Below are positions 28,163 to 36,079 of a stretch of DNA of 64,000 nt, piece after piece. The notes beneath the pieces are model-generated. The model was not told the DNA's origin. It made no database searches and saw only the letters and a program-made list of their open reading frames with translations. The position numbers and the translations under genes are program-made. Positions within the stretch are counted from its first letter, which is position 1; each line of letters begins with the position of its first letter. This DNA is from Sinimarinibacterium sp. NLF-5-8. GTDB taxonomy: Bacteria; Pseudomonadota; Gammaproteobacteria; Nevskiales; Nevskiaceae. The stretch covers positions 124,001 through 188,000 of the forward strand of contig NZ_CP048030.1 of the NCBI RefSeq assembly GCF_010092425.1, read 5' to 3'.

Positions 28163-29653
28163 TTAAGCGGCGCGGCGGATCGGCGTGACGCGGCTGCCTG
28201 CGGCGACGGTTTCCAGGTGCTGCGGATCGTCGATGGCGGTGTGCAGCATCATCTTTTTATCCTCCTGGTAGTTATGGCGCACAAACCACGGATAGGCCTT
28301 GCCCTGGCGCGGCAGAATCGCTTTGGCGCGCTGCACATAACCGGCGTTGAGCATGTCCAGAATGCTTTCCGGCAGTTGCTGGTTGCGGGTATCGCGCGGC
28401 GTGACCGCTGCCAGGCCGCGATCGTCCATGTATTTGAGCAGGCGGCAAATGTAGAGGCTGGTCATGTCGGCCTTCATCGTCCATGACAGGTTGATGTAGC
28501 CCAGAATCCACGCAAAGTTGGGCAGATCCTGCATCAGCACGCTCTTGTAGAGCATTTTTTCGCCGGCGTTGTAGGCCGCGCCGTCCACGCTCACGGCCAT
28601 GCCGCCGAGCGTCTGCAGCGACAGGCCGGTGGCGGTGATGATGATGTCGGCATCCAGATGCTTACCTGATTTGAGGGCGATTCCCGTTGGCGTGAAATGG
28701 TCGATGTGATCGGTCACCACCTCGGCCTTGCCGCCTTTGATAGCGGTATAAAGATTGGCGTCCGGCACCGCGCACAGGCGTTGCTCCCAGGGGCCGTATT
28801 TGGGGCTGAAATCCTTGGCGCTGTAATGCTTGCCGAGCAGATAACGCGCCTGACCCTCAAACACCTGACGCATGACTTTGGGAAAACGGCGACACAGTTT
28901 GTAAGTGGCTTGCCAGAGTTCTTCATTGCGTTTGCGCGCAATCGAAAAGCTCCAGCCGTCGGGCAGCACCCGATCCAGCAGCTCGGTCATCTTGTCCCAG
29001 CCGGGCAGCGAGAAAATGTAAGTGGGGGAGCGTTGCAGCATTGTGACTTTGGCCGCTTTGTCGGCCATTGACGGCACCAGCGTCACCGCCGTTGCGCCGC
29101 TGCCGATGACCACGACTTTCTTGCCGCTGTAATCCAGTTCTTCCGGCCATTGCTGCGGGTGGATGATCTGGCCTTTGAAGTTTTCCTCGCCCTCAAAGTG
29201 CGGGCGATAGCCATGATCATAGTTGTAATAACCTTGGGCGCTGACGACAAAGCGCGCCTGGTAGTGGCGCGTTTCGCCACTGGCTTCGTCGGTTGCGGTG
29301 ACCGTCCACAGCTGGGTTTTGCTGTCCCAATCGGCGGCGGTGCAGTGCAGGCCGTATTCAATGCGGTCGTGAATGCCAAAGGTGCCGGCGGTGTCGCCCA
29401 GATAGTTTCGGATGCTGGTGCCGTCGGCCAGCGTGCGGTAATCGCGCCACGGCTTGAACTGATAGCCATAGGTGAACATGTCCGAGTCCGAACGCACACC
29501 TGGATAGCGGAACAGATCCCAGGTGCCGCCAATGCGCGCGCGCCGCTCCAGAATCAAAAACGACTTGTCGGGATGCTCCTGCGTCAGACGGCAGGCCATG
29601 CCGACGCCGGAAACCCCGGCACCCAAAATCAAGACATCCAAGGGCTGGTTCAT
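28163..29653 (-). CDS. Baeyer-Villiger-type flavin monooxygenase (EthA-like)
   Basis: A 496-residue FAD/NADPH monooxygenase starting MNQPLDVLILGAG. The FAD Rossmann motif GAGVSG is at the N-terminus, the Baeyer-Villiger fingerprint F-x-G-x3-H-x3-W is present as FKGQIIHPQQW, and the NADPH site is VVVIGSGATA. Such enzymes insert oxygen into ketones or oxidise sulfur/nitrogen substrates; the substrate is unknown. An AraC regulator diverges from it and is the likely controller. Confidence 0.92.
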   Translation of the reverse strand: MNQPLDVLILGAGVSGVGMACRLTQEHPDKSFLILERRARIGGTWDLFRYPGVRSDSDMFTYGYQFKPWRDYRTLADGTSIRNYLGDTAGTFGIHDRIEYGLHCTAADWDSKTQLWTVTATDEASGETRHYQARFVVSAQGYYNYDHGYRPHFEGEENFKGQIIHPQQWPEELDYSGKKVVVIGSGATAVTLVPSMADKAAKVTMLQRSPTYIFSLPGWDKMTELLDRVLPDGWSFSIARKRNEELWQATYKLCRRFPKVMRQVFEGQARYLLGKHYSAKDFSPKYGPWEQRLCAVPDANLYTAIKGGKAEVVTDHIDHFTPTGIALKSGKHLDADIIITATGLSLQTLGGMAVSVDGAAYNAGEKMLYKSVLMQDLPNFAWILGYINLSWTMKADMTSLYICRLLKYMDDRGLAAVTPRDTRNQQLPESILDMLNAGYVQRAKAILPRQGKAYPWFVRHNYQEDKKMMLHTAIDDPQHLETVAAGSRVTPIRRAA

Positions 29654-29754
29654 TTGCGTTCTCCTCGCAGTTGACAAGATTGTCTATCGCCATGGTGCGA
29701 CAGTTTGTGTTGTAATGATTGACTATTGAACACATTTAATTTGCATTTTACGAC

Positions 29755-30762
29755 ATGCCAAGCTTGATTCGAGCGGGTGGCTTGCGCGGAATTGCCGATT
29801 TTTTGCGCGATTGCGGCGTGGCCATCGAACCGTTGCTGGATCGTGTCCAGATTCCCCGGCAGGCTCTGGAAGACGAGGAGCTGCGAGTTTCCCTGTTGGC
29901 CTGCTGCGATCTTCTGGAACGCGTCGCCGTCCAGCTGCAATGTGCAGATCTGGGTTTGCAGATTGCGCAGCGGCAGAGCATCGAGATTCTGGGGCCGCTG
30001 GCAATTGCCATGCAAAACGCAGCCACGGTTGGCGAGGCGATGCAGGTGGCCAGCCGCTTTTTGCATATCCACAGCTCGGGCATGCGGGTCACCGTCCACG
30101 AAAACGTTCCACAGCCGGGCTGGTCGAGCCTGCGCTTTGTGCTGATGACGCCCAGCTGGTTACCGCGTCGGCACATGCTGGAGCTGTGCCTGGCCGATCT
30201 GCATCATTTTTTAGTGTTTTTGGGGCAGGGCATGCCGGCGCAGCAGCAGGTCAGCCTGTCCCATGCCCGGGGCGCGCCAATGGCGCGTTATGTCCAGGCC
30301 TTTGGCTGCGCGGTCGAGTTTGAGGCCCTGCATACACAAATCAGCGTTCCGACGACGTTTTTACACAAAAGCATTCACGGCTCGGTGGACGCCCTGCACC
30401 GCATCAGCCTGGACTATCTGCGCCTGGCCTATGCCGGCGGGGCTCAGACCGCGCGTGAGCAGGTCGAGGAGATTCTGCGGCGTGCCTTGTCCAGTACCCG
30501 CGGCAAGCTGGATGTGGTTGCCAGACTGCTGGGGCAGCATCCGCGCACCCTGCAACGTCGGCTTGAGCAGGAAGGCGCCGTTTTTACCGGACTGGTCGAT
30601 GCCGCGCGCCGCGATCAGGCACTGCGCTGGCTCACCGAGTCGGATGTGCCGATTGCGCACGTTGCCGAGATCATTGGCCTGTCCGATCAGGCCGTGCTCA
30701 CCCGCAGCTGCAAGCGCTGGTTTGGGCAAACGCCCAAGCAAGTGCGGATGCAGGGCGGGTGA
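29755..30762 (+). CDS. AraC-family transcriptional regulator (OruR/Arabinose_bd type)
   Basis: A 335-residue regulator. The N-terminal ligand domain (IRAGGLRGIADFLRDCGVAI...LEILGPLAIAMQNAATVGEA) is the Arabinose_bd type found in regulators of hydrocarbon and hydroxylated-substrate catabolism. The C-terminal DNA-binding domain has two helix-turn-helix units (LDVVARLLGQHPRTLQRRLEQEG and IAHVAEIIGLSDQAVLTRSCKRWFG). The 101-base divergent gap to the monooxygenase gene should hold its operator; I saw no obvious palindrome there. Confidence 0.92.
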   Translation: MPSLIRAGGLRGIADFLRDCGVAIEPLLDRVQIPRQALEDEELRVSLLACCDLLERVAVQLQCADLGLQIAQRQSIEILGPLAIAMQNAATVGEAMQVASRFLHIHSSGMRVTVHENVPQPGWSSLRFVLMTPSWLPRRHMLELCLADLHHFLVFLGQGMPAQQQVSLSHARGAPMARYVQAFGCAVEFEALHTQISVPTTFLHKSIHGSVDALHRISLDYLRLAYAGGAQTAREQVEEILRRALSSTRGKLDVVARLLGQHPRTLQRRLEQEGAVFTGLVDAARRDQALRWLTESDVPIAHVAEIIGLSDQAVLTRSCKRWFGQTPKQVRMQGG

Positions 30763-30799
30763 GCGGCTTTTGGCAAGAAACCGGCGGAGCTGAAACGGC

Positions 30800-31813
30800 T
30801 CAGGCGCCCCAGAGGTGCTGCCCATACTTCCAGTAGCCGTGTACGTTGTTCAGGCGGGCGTCCTGATCCGCCGGCTGCGGCAGCACTTCGCCTTCGATCA
30901 GGGGTGACAGGTAAGGCTCCAGCAGCGCGCCGCCGCCACCGCTGATGATGATCGCGTCGATATCCCAGTCGTCGGCCCACAGGCGGTTGACTTCCTGGGC
31001 GATGCGTGAGGCCAGTTGCTGAAAGGCGCTTTGCACGATGCCGGTTAAATCGTAGCGCTTGCCTTTGATCTTGATCGTGCCTTTGGAGACGCCGTCGTAA
31101 AGGCGATACAGCTCCACATTGACGCCGCTTTTTTCTTGCAGAACCTGGGCGATGGCGGCGTAGGCGGTGGAAATGCCGTTGTCGGAAGACTGGCTGCCGC
31201 GCTCCGAATAGCGGGTTTTGTCGCTGACGGTGTAGTCGGCGGTGCGAAAGCCAATGTCGATGATGCCGATCTTTTCATGAATGAAACGCTGGCTGGTGGG
31301 TTTGCCGACTTCGTTCAGCAGCAGGTTGAACATCGTGCCAAACGGCTGCGGCACCACGCGCACCCGTTCGATATGGATGATTTTTTCGTCGCGCTCCAGG
31401 CTCCCCGGCTTGAACAGCGTGACGCTGTGGCGGTTTTGCAAAAGCGTGGTCAGCGCATCCTTGTATTTGCGGAAAAAACTGATCGGCAGGCCGGTGACCA
31501 GTCGGACCGGGTCGCCGCTGTCCACCATCGGCACCAGTGCCGCCAGCGCCAGTGTTTTGGCGTATTGGGTCAAAAACTGGTTTTGATCAAGGGTAAAGCC
31601 GCGGCTGCGCGATTGCTGCTCGGCCAGTTCGCCAACAAAAAATGACTGCCCGCCCAGGCCGATGTGGCGCGGAAACTGGGGCTGTCCCGGCAACAGGCTG
31701 TCGCCAAACTGGGCTTCGTTGGCGTCGCCGACGATGGATTTGAAGATTTGTGACTGCTTGCCGTCGGTGGCCTTGGTGTAGCCGAAGCCGATATCGGCGG
31801 CCAGAATTTTCAT
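30800..31813 (-). CDS. ParM/StbA-like bacterial actin
   Basis: A 337-residue actin-fold ATPase of the ParM/StbA group. The phosphate-1 motif is ADIGFGYTKATDG at the N-terminus, the phosphate-2 motif is IIDIGFRTADYTV, and the adenosine motif is IISGGGGALLEPYL near residue 290. ParM-family proteins normally form filaments that separate plasmids together with a DNA-binding partner ParR and a centromere parC. Neither partner is visible here, and the neighbours are an AraC regulator and the DUF484-xerC pair. Its role on the chromosome, or an origin in an old plasmid or prophage, is unknown. Confidence 0.85.
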   Translation of the reverse strand: MKILAADIGFGYTKATDGKQSQIFKSIVGDANEAQFGDSLLPGQPQFPRHIGLGGQSFFVGELAEQQSRSRGFTLDQNQFLTQYAKTLALAALVPMVDSGDPVRLVTGLPISFFRKYKDALTTLLQNRHSVTLFKPGSLERDEKIIHIERVRVVPQPFGTMFNLLLNEVGKPTSQRFIHEKIGIIDIGFRTADYTVSDKTRYSERGSQSSDNGISTAYAAIAQVLQEKSGVNVELYRLYDGVSKGTIKIKGKRYDLTGIVQSAFQQLASRIAQEVNRLWADDWDIDAIIISGGGGALLEPYLSPLIEGEVLPQPADQDARLNNVHGYWKYGQHLWGA

Positions 31814-31965
31814 GTGTTGATTTCCCTGACGATGGTGTGTGGACGAGTGTTGAGTTTTCTATCACAGATCATCGGCCAATATCACCGCCGATGGCGTTGC
31901 CGTCATTGGCGGTGCACTCGCTTTTTGGGCGCAAAATGATAGGCTCAGCAGCCATGAATGGTTCA

Positions 31966-31990
31966 AGGCCGCGTGATTGGCGCGCGGCCT
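31966..31990 (+). terminator. Terminator-like hairpin in the leader of DUF484-xerC
   Basis: AGGCCGCG (31966-31973) pairs with CGCGGCCT (31983-31990) around nine bases and is followed by GTTTTG, a weak U-run. It lies 29 bases before the DUF484 start at 32020. It could terminate stray rightward transcription or attenuate the operon; the U-run is poor. Confidence 0.35.
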
Positions 31991-32019
31991 GTTTTGATTG
32001 CACACGAGCGACACACGAC

Positions 32020-32724
32020 ATGGTCGAAAACACCGCACAAAAAGAATCAGGCCAGACCCATCGGCTCAATGAGCGTGAAATCGTGACCTACCTCAAGGCG
32101 CATCCCGATTTTCTGCTGCGCCATCCCGATCTTCTGGAAACCATCGAGCTGCGCCACAAGACCGGCTCGGCGATTTCGCTGATTGAAAAGCAGGTGGACA
32201 TCCTGCGGGTCAAGAATCAGCGGCTCGATGACCGCATGCAGCGCATGCTCAGCGCCGCGCGCGATAACGAAACCCGCACGCAGAACGTGCATCGGCTGGC
32301 GCGCACGCTGATCCGCGCGCCGTCGATGGCGGCGGCCATGGCCGGGCTGGGCAAATGTCTGCGCGAAGACTTTGGCATCGATGAAGTGTTTGTCGGCGTC
32401 AGCGGCGCGCAGTTCAAGCGCCACGATATTGAAGGCATCGTGCCGATCGAGTCCGATGGTCGCCTCGCGCGCGCGTATGAAAACTTTTTCCGCACCCGCC
32501 TGATCGAATGTGGCCCGCTCGGTGAAGCGCAGGCCAGGCTGCTGTTTCCCAAAGCCAGCCAGCCGGTGCTCTGCGCCGCCGTGGTGCCGCTGGAAAAAGA
32601 AAAAAGCCTGGGGATGCTGGCGCTGGGCAGTTACGACGCCAAACGCTTTACGCCGGGGCAGGGCAAGCTGTTTTTGGAGCTGACCGCCGATCTGGTTTCT
32701 GCCGCCGTGCGCGCGCGCCTGTAA
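32020..32724 (+). CDS. DUF484 family protein
   Basis: A 234-residue GAF-like protein, commonly encoded next to xerC (and dapF) in proteobacteria. The opening LNEREIVTYLKAHPDFLLRHPDLLETIELRHKTGSAISLIEKQV is diagnostic, followed by a coiled-coil stretch (LRVKNQRLDDRMQRMLSAARDNETRT) and a GAF-type C-terminal half. Its function is unknown. The ATG at 32020 matches the family N-terminus. xerC follows after 12 bases. dapF is absent upstream, where the ParM-like gene stands instead. Confidence 0.93.
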   Translation: MVENTAQKESGQTHRLNEREIVTYLKAHPDFLLRHPDLLETIELRHKTGSAISLIEKQVDILRVKNQRLDDRMQRMLSAARDNETRTQNVHRLARTLIRAPSMAAAMAGLGKCLREDFGIDEVFVGVSGAQFKRHDIEGIVPIESDGRLARAYENFFRTRLIECGPLGEAQARLLFPKASQPVLCAAVVPLEKEKSLGMLALGSYDAKRFTPGQGKLFLELTADLVSAAVRARL

Positions 32725-32736
32725 TGGCCTGCTGTG

Positions 32737-33684
32737 ATGAACCTGGCAGCGCTGGCGCAGGACTATGTGCAGTACTTGCGCGCGCACAAGCGCTATGCCG
32801 AAAACACCTGCATTGCCAGCGCCCAGGATCTGCGCCGATTCGCTGATTATTGCGCGCGCGCGCGCATTGATGATCTGCAAGCCATTGATCTGCATCTGAT
32901 TCGCGCGTTTATTGCCGCCCAGCACCGTGACGGCTTGCAACCCGCCAGCTTGCAGCGTGTGCTCTCCACCTTGCGCGGCTTTTTCAAACATCAGATTCAC
33001 CAGGGGCGATTAGAGGCCAATCCTGCGCAAAGCGTGCGCGCGCCCAAATTGCAGCGGCGCTTGCCGGGGGTGATTTCTGCCCCCGATCTGACTGAGGCGC
33101 TGGATCGCAGCCAGGCCGATGAGCCGGATGAATTGCGCGCGCGCGATCAAGCCATGGTGGAGCTGTTTTATTCCTGCGGCCTGCGTTTGGCCGAGTTGCA
33201 CGGCTTGGACGTGGACGATGTGCAAGGGCGGGATCACACCACCATCACCGGCAAAGGCAGCCGTCAGCGCGTGGTGATGATTGGCGGCGCGGCGCAGCGC
33301 GCGGTGGCGGCATGGCTTGCCGTGCGCGGCGCCCATGCCAAAGCCGACGAACCCGCGCTTTTGGTGTCCACCCGTGGCGCGCGGCTGTCGCGCAGCGCCA
33401 TTGGCGTGCGCCTCAAGCTCTGGGCGCGGCGCGCGCAACTGGACGTGCCGATTCATCCGCACCGGCTGCGGCATAGTTTTGCCACCCATGTGCTGGAATC
33501 CAGCGGCGATTTGCGCGCGGTGCAAGAGCTTTTGGGGCATGCGCATCTGACCACCACGCAGATTTACACCCATCTGGATTGGCAGCGGCTGGCCAAGGTC
33601 TATGACGACGCCCACCCGCGCGCGCACCGTGCGGCGCAAGCGCCGATGACGCCGCCGGCGCCGCCAGCGGATGCGACGGACTGA
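32737..33684 (+). CDS. xerC: Tyrosine recombinase XerC
   Basis: XerC with XerD resolves chromosome dimers at dif. The 315-residue protein has a SAM-like N-terminal core-binding domain (YVQYLRAHKRYAENTCIASAQDL) and the catalytic residues: R in SCGLRLAELHGL, K in ITGKGSRQR, H-x-x-R in HPHRLRHSFATHVLESSGDLR, H in LGHAHLTTTQIYTH and the nucleophile Tyr in TQIYTHLDW. A GTG directly upstream of the ATG is an alternative start. It ends 11 bases from the converging ABC-F gene. Confidence 0.96.
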   Translation: MNLAALAQDYVQYLRAHKRYAENTCIASAQDLRRFADYCARARIDDLQAIDLHLIRAFIAAQHRDGLQPASLQRVLSTLRGFFKHQIHQGRLEANPAQSVRAPKLQRRLPGVISAPDLTEALDRSQADEPDELRARDQAMVELFYSCGLRLAELHGLDVDDVQGRDHTTITGKGSRQRVVMIGGAAQRAVAAWLAVRGAHAKADEPALLVSTRGARLSRSAIGVRLKLWARRAQLDVPIHPHRLRHSFATHVLESSGDLRAVQELLGHAHLTTTQIYTHLDWQRLAKVYDDAHPRAHRAAQAPMTPPAPPADATD

Positions 33685-33694
33685 AGCAAGCTGA

Positions 33695-35590
33695 TCAAGC
33701 GTCCGCCTGAATCGCCTCGATTTGCTCCGATGCGCTGAGCCACTGTTCTTCCAGGCCTTCCAACTGCGCGCGCAGCTCGGTTTGCTGCTTGCCCAGCGTC
33801 GCCATTTGGTCGGGCGCGGTGCGCTGGTAAAAATCTTCGGCATGAAATTGAGCGTCGATTTTGTCCAGCTCTTTTTGCAGCTTGGCCATTTGCGTATCCA
33901 GCTTTTTAACCGCATCACGCAACGGCTTTAAGCGCTCGCGCTGGCTGGCGGCATCGTGCTTGCGCGCGTGCGCCTGGCTGGCCGCGCGCGAAGGCGCCGG
34001 GGTGCTGGCGTCGCCTTTGGCGAGCAACTGCGCGTAATCCTGCAAATCGCCGTCAAACGGCGTGCAACTGCCTTGGTGCACCAGCCAGAATTGATCGGTG
34101 GTGGCGTTGAGCAAATGCCGATCGTGCGAGACCAGCACCACCGCGCCGCCGTATTCTGCCAGCGCCATTTCCAGCGCGTGACGCATGTCCAAATCCAAGT
34201 GATTGGTCGGCTCGTCCAGCAGCAGCAAATTGGGCTTGCGCCACACCACCAGCGCCAGTGCCAGCCGCGCTTTTTCGCCGCCGGAAAACGGCGCAACCGT
34301 TTCATAAACCCGATCACCGCGAAAGTTGAAGCCGCCTAGAAAGTCGCGCAGTTGTTGCTCGGTGGCATTGCCGCCATCGGCCGCATCAATCCGGCGCAGG
34401 TGCAGCAGCGGCGTGGCGTTCATGTCCAGGTGTTCAACCTGATGCTGGGCAAAGTAGCCAATGCGCAAATCCGGCGCGCGCATCACCTCGCCGGTCAGCG
34501 CCGCCAATTCCCCGGCCAGCGTGCGCACCAGCGTGGATTTACCCGCGCCGTTGGCGCCCAAAAGTCCGATGCGATCGCCCGGCGCGATGTGGAGTTTTAA
34601 GCCGCCGAGCACGGTTTTGCCGGGATAACCCACGCTGGCTTTGTCAAAGCGGATCAGCGGTGCGGGGAGTTTGTCCGGCACTGGAAATTGAAACGAAAAC
34701 GCCGAATCCCAGTGGGCAGGGGCAATCAGCTCCATGCGCTCCAGCGCCTTGACCCGGCTCTGCGCCTGCCGCGCCTTGGTGGCCTTGGCTTTGAAACGAT
34801 CAATAAAGCTTTGCAAATGCGCGATCTGCGCCTGCTGCTGGGTGTAGGCCGAGGCTTGCAGCCGCAGCTTTTCCGCGCGCTGGCGTTCAAATTGCGAATA
34901 GTTGCCGGTGTAGAGCGTGGCAGTGCTGGCTTCCAGGTGCAGCGTGTGATCGGTCACGGCGTCCAGAAACTCACGGTCGTGCGAAATCATCAGCAGCGTG
35001 CCGGGGTAGCCCAGCAGCCAGTTTTGCAGCCAGATCACCGTGTCCAGATCCAGGTGGTTGGTGGGCTCGTCCAGCAGCAGCAAATCAGAACGGCACATCA
35101 GCGCCTTGGCCAGGTTCAGGCGCATCCGCCAGCCACCGGAAAAACTCGCCACCGGCTGTGCTTGCTCGGCGCTGCCAAAGCCCAGACCATGCAGCAATCG
35201 GGCCGCGCGCGCGTTGGCAGCGTAGGCGTCGATCTGGTTCAAACGCTCGTGCAGCACGCCAATCTTTAACGCATCGTGGGCGGCTTCTGCCGCAGCCAGC
35301 GCGCGCTGCAACTGGCGCAGTTCTGCGTCCCCATCGAGTACAAACGCCAGCGCCTCGTCGGGCAAAGCCGGGGTTTCCTGCGCCACGCTGGCAATGGTGA
35401 GGTGCCTGGGCACGCTGATATCGCCGCTATCTGCGCTCAAATCGCCCAGAAAAGCGGAAAAAAGCGATGATTTTCCAGTGCCATTGCGGCCCACGACACC
35501 CACTCGCCAACCGGCATGCAGGGTAAAAGTGGTGTTTTCAAGCAGCGCGCGCGCGCCACGGCGCAGAGTTGCGCGATTCAGGCTGATCAT
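33695..35590 (-). CDS. ABC-F family ATPase (YheS-like)
   Basis: A soluble protein with two ABC domains and no membrane segment, of the group that acts on ribosomes. Domain 1 has GRNGTGKSS and SFSGGWRMRLNLAKAL with LLLLDEPTNHLD; domain 2 has GANGAGKST and SGGEKARLALALVVW with the same Walker B. The linker between them is charged (RFKAKATKARQAQSRVKALERME). A C-terminal coiled coil (KLDTQMAKLQKELDKIDAQ) is typical of Uup/YheS. The 631-residue length matches YheS. Confidence 0.94.
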   Translation of the reverse strand: MISLNRATLRRGARALLENTTFTLHAGWRVGVVGRNGTGKSSLFSAFLGDLSADSGDISVPRHLTIASVAQETPALPDEALAFVLDGDAELRQLQRALAAAEAAHDALKIGVLHERLNQIDAYAANARAARLLHGLGFGSAEQAQPVASFSGGWRMRLNLAKALMCRSDLLLLDEPTNHLDLDTVIWLQNWLLGYPGTLLMISHDREFLDAVTDHTLHLEASTATLYTGNYSQFERQRAEKLRLQASAYTQQQAQIAHLQSFIDRFKAKATKARQAQSRVKALERMELIAPAHWDSAFSFQFPVPDKLPAPLIRFDKASVGYPGKTVLGGLKLHIAPGDRIGLLGANGAGKSTLVRTLAGELAALTGEVMRAPDLRIGYFAQHQVEHLDMNATPLLHLRRIDAADGGNATEQQLRDFLGGFNFRGDRVYETVAPFSGGEKARLALALVVWRKPNLLLLDEPTNHLDLDMRHALEMALAEYGGAVVLVSHDRHLLNATTDQFWLVHQGSCTPFDGDLQDYAQLLAKGDASTPAPSRAASQAHARKHDAASQRERLKPLRDAVKKLDTQMAKLQKELDKIDAQFHAEDFYQRTAPDQMATLGKQQTELRAQLEGLEEQWLSASEQIEAIQADA

Positions 35591-35647
35591 CACGCTATTT
35601 TAGCCGCCTATACTGGCCGTTACCGCCAATGCACGAGGAGGGGCGCC

Positions 35648-36079
35648 ATGCTGCCGCGCTTTGTTTTATTGCTGAGCTACACCGGGTTGATTCCGTTTTT
35701 GATCGGCCCGGCGTGGATGACGCTTGCGCCCGCCAGCGTGCCGCCGTGGCTGGATCATGTGTGGGTTGCCTATGTGGCGATGATCGCGGCGTTCATGGCG
35801 GGCACGTTCTGGGGCTTTGCCATGCCCGCTTCCGAAGGGCCGGCGGGGCAGATTGGCATTGTGATCGCCACCGTGCTGATGCTCGCCACCTGGGGCGCTT
35901 CCACCCTGCCGCTGCGGGGTGCGCTGATCGGGCTGGCGCTGGTGTTTGCGTTGCAACTGCTGGCGGATTTCTGGCGTGAGCGCACGCTGGGCGAAGTCGA
36001 GGGTTATTTCAGACTGCGCGCGATTCTGACCGTGGGCGCCTGTGTCTCGATTGCGTGGCGGTGGATGCTCGGCGGTTAG
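35648..36079 (+). CDS. DUF3429 membrane protein
   Basis: A 143-residue inner-membrane protein with about four or five helices, starting MLPRFVLLLSYTGLIPFLIG. Conserved features of DUF3429 are the WVAYVAMIAAFMAGTFWG segment and the closing YFRLRAILTVGACVSIAWRWML. The function is unknown. Its last four bases overlap the end of the converging bcsC gene. Confidence 0.85.
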   Translation: MLPRFVLLLSYTGLIPFLIGPAWMTLAPASVPPWLDHVWVAYVAMIAAFMAGTFWGFAMPASEGPAGQIGIVIATVLMLATWGASTLPLRGALIGLALVFALQLLADFWRERTLGEVEGYFRLRAILTVGACVSIAWRWMLGG

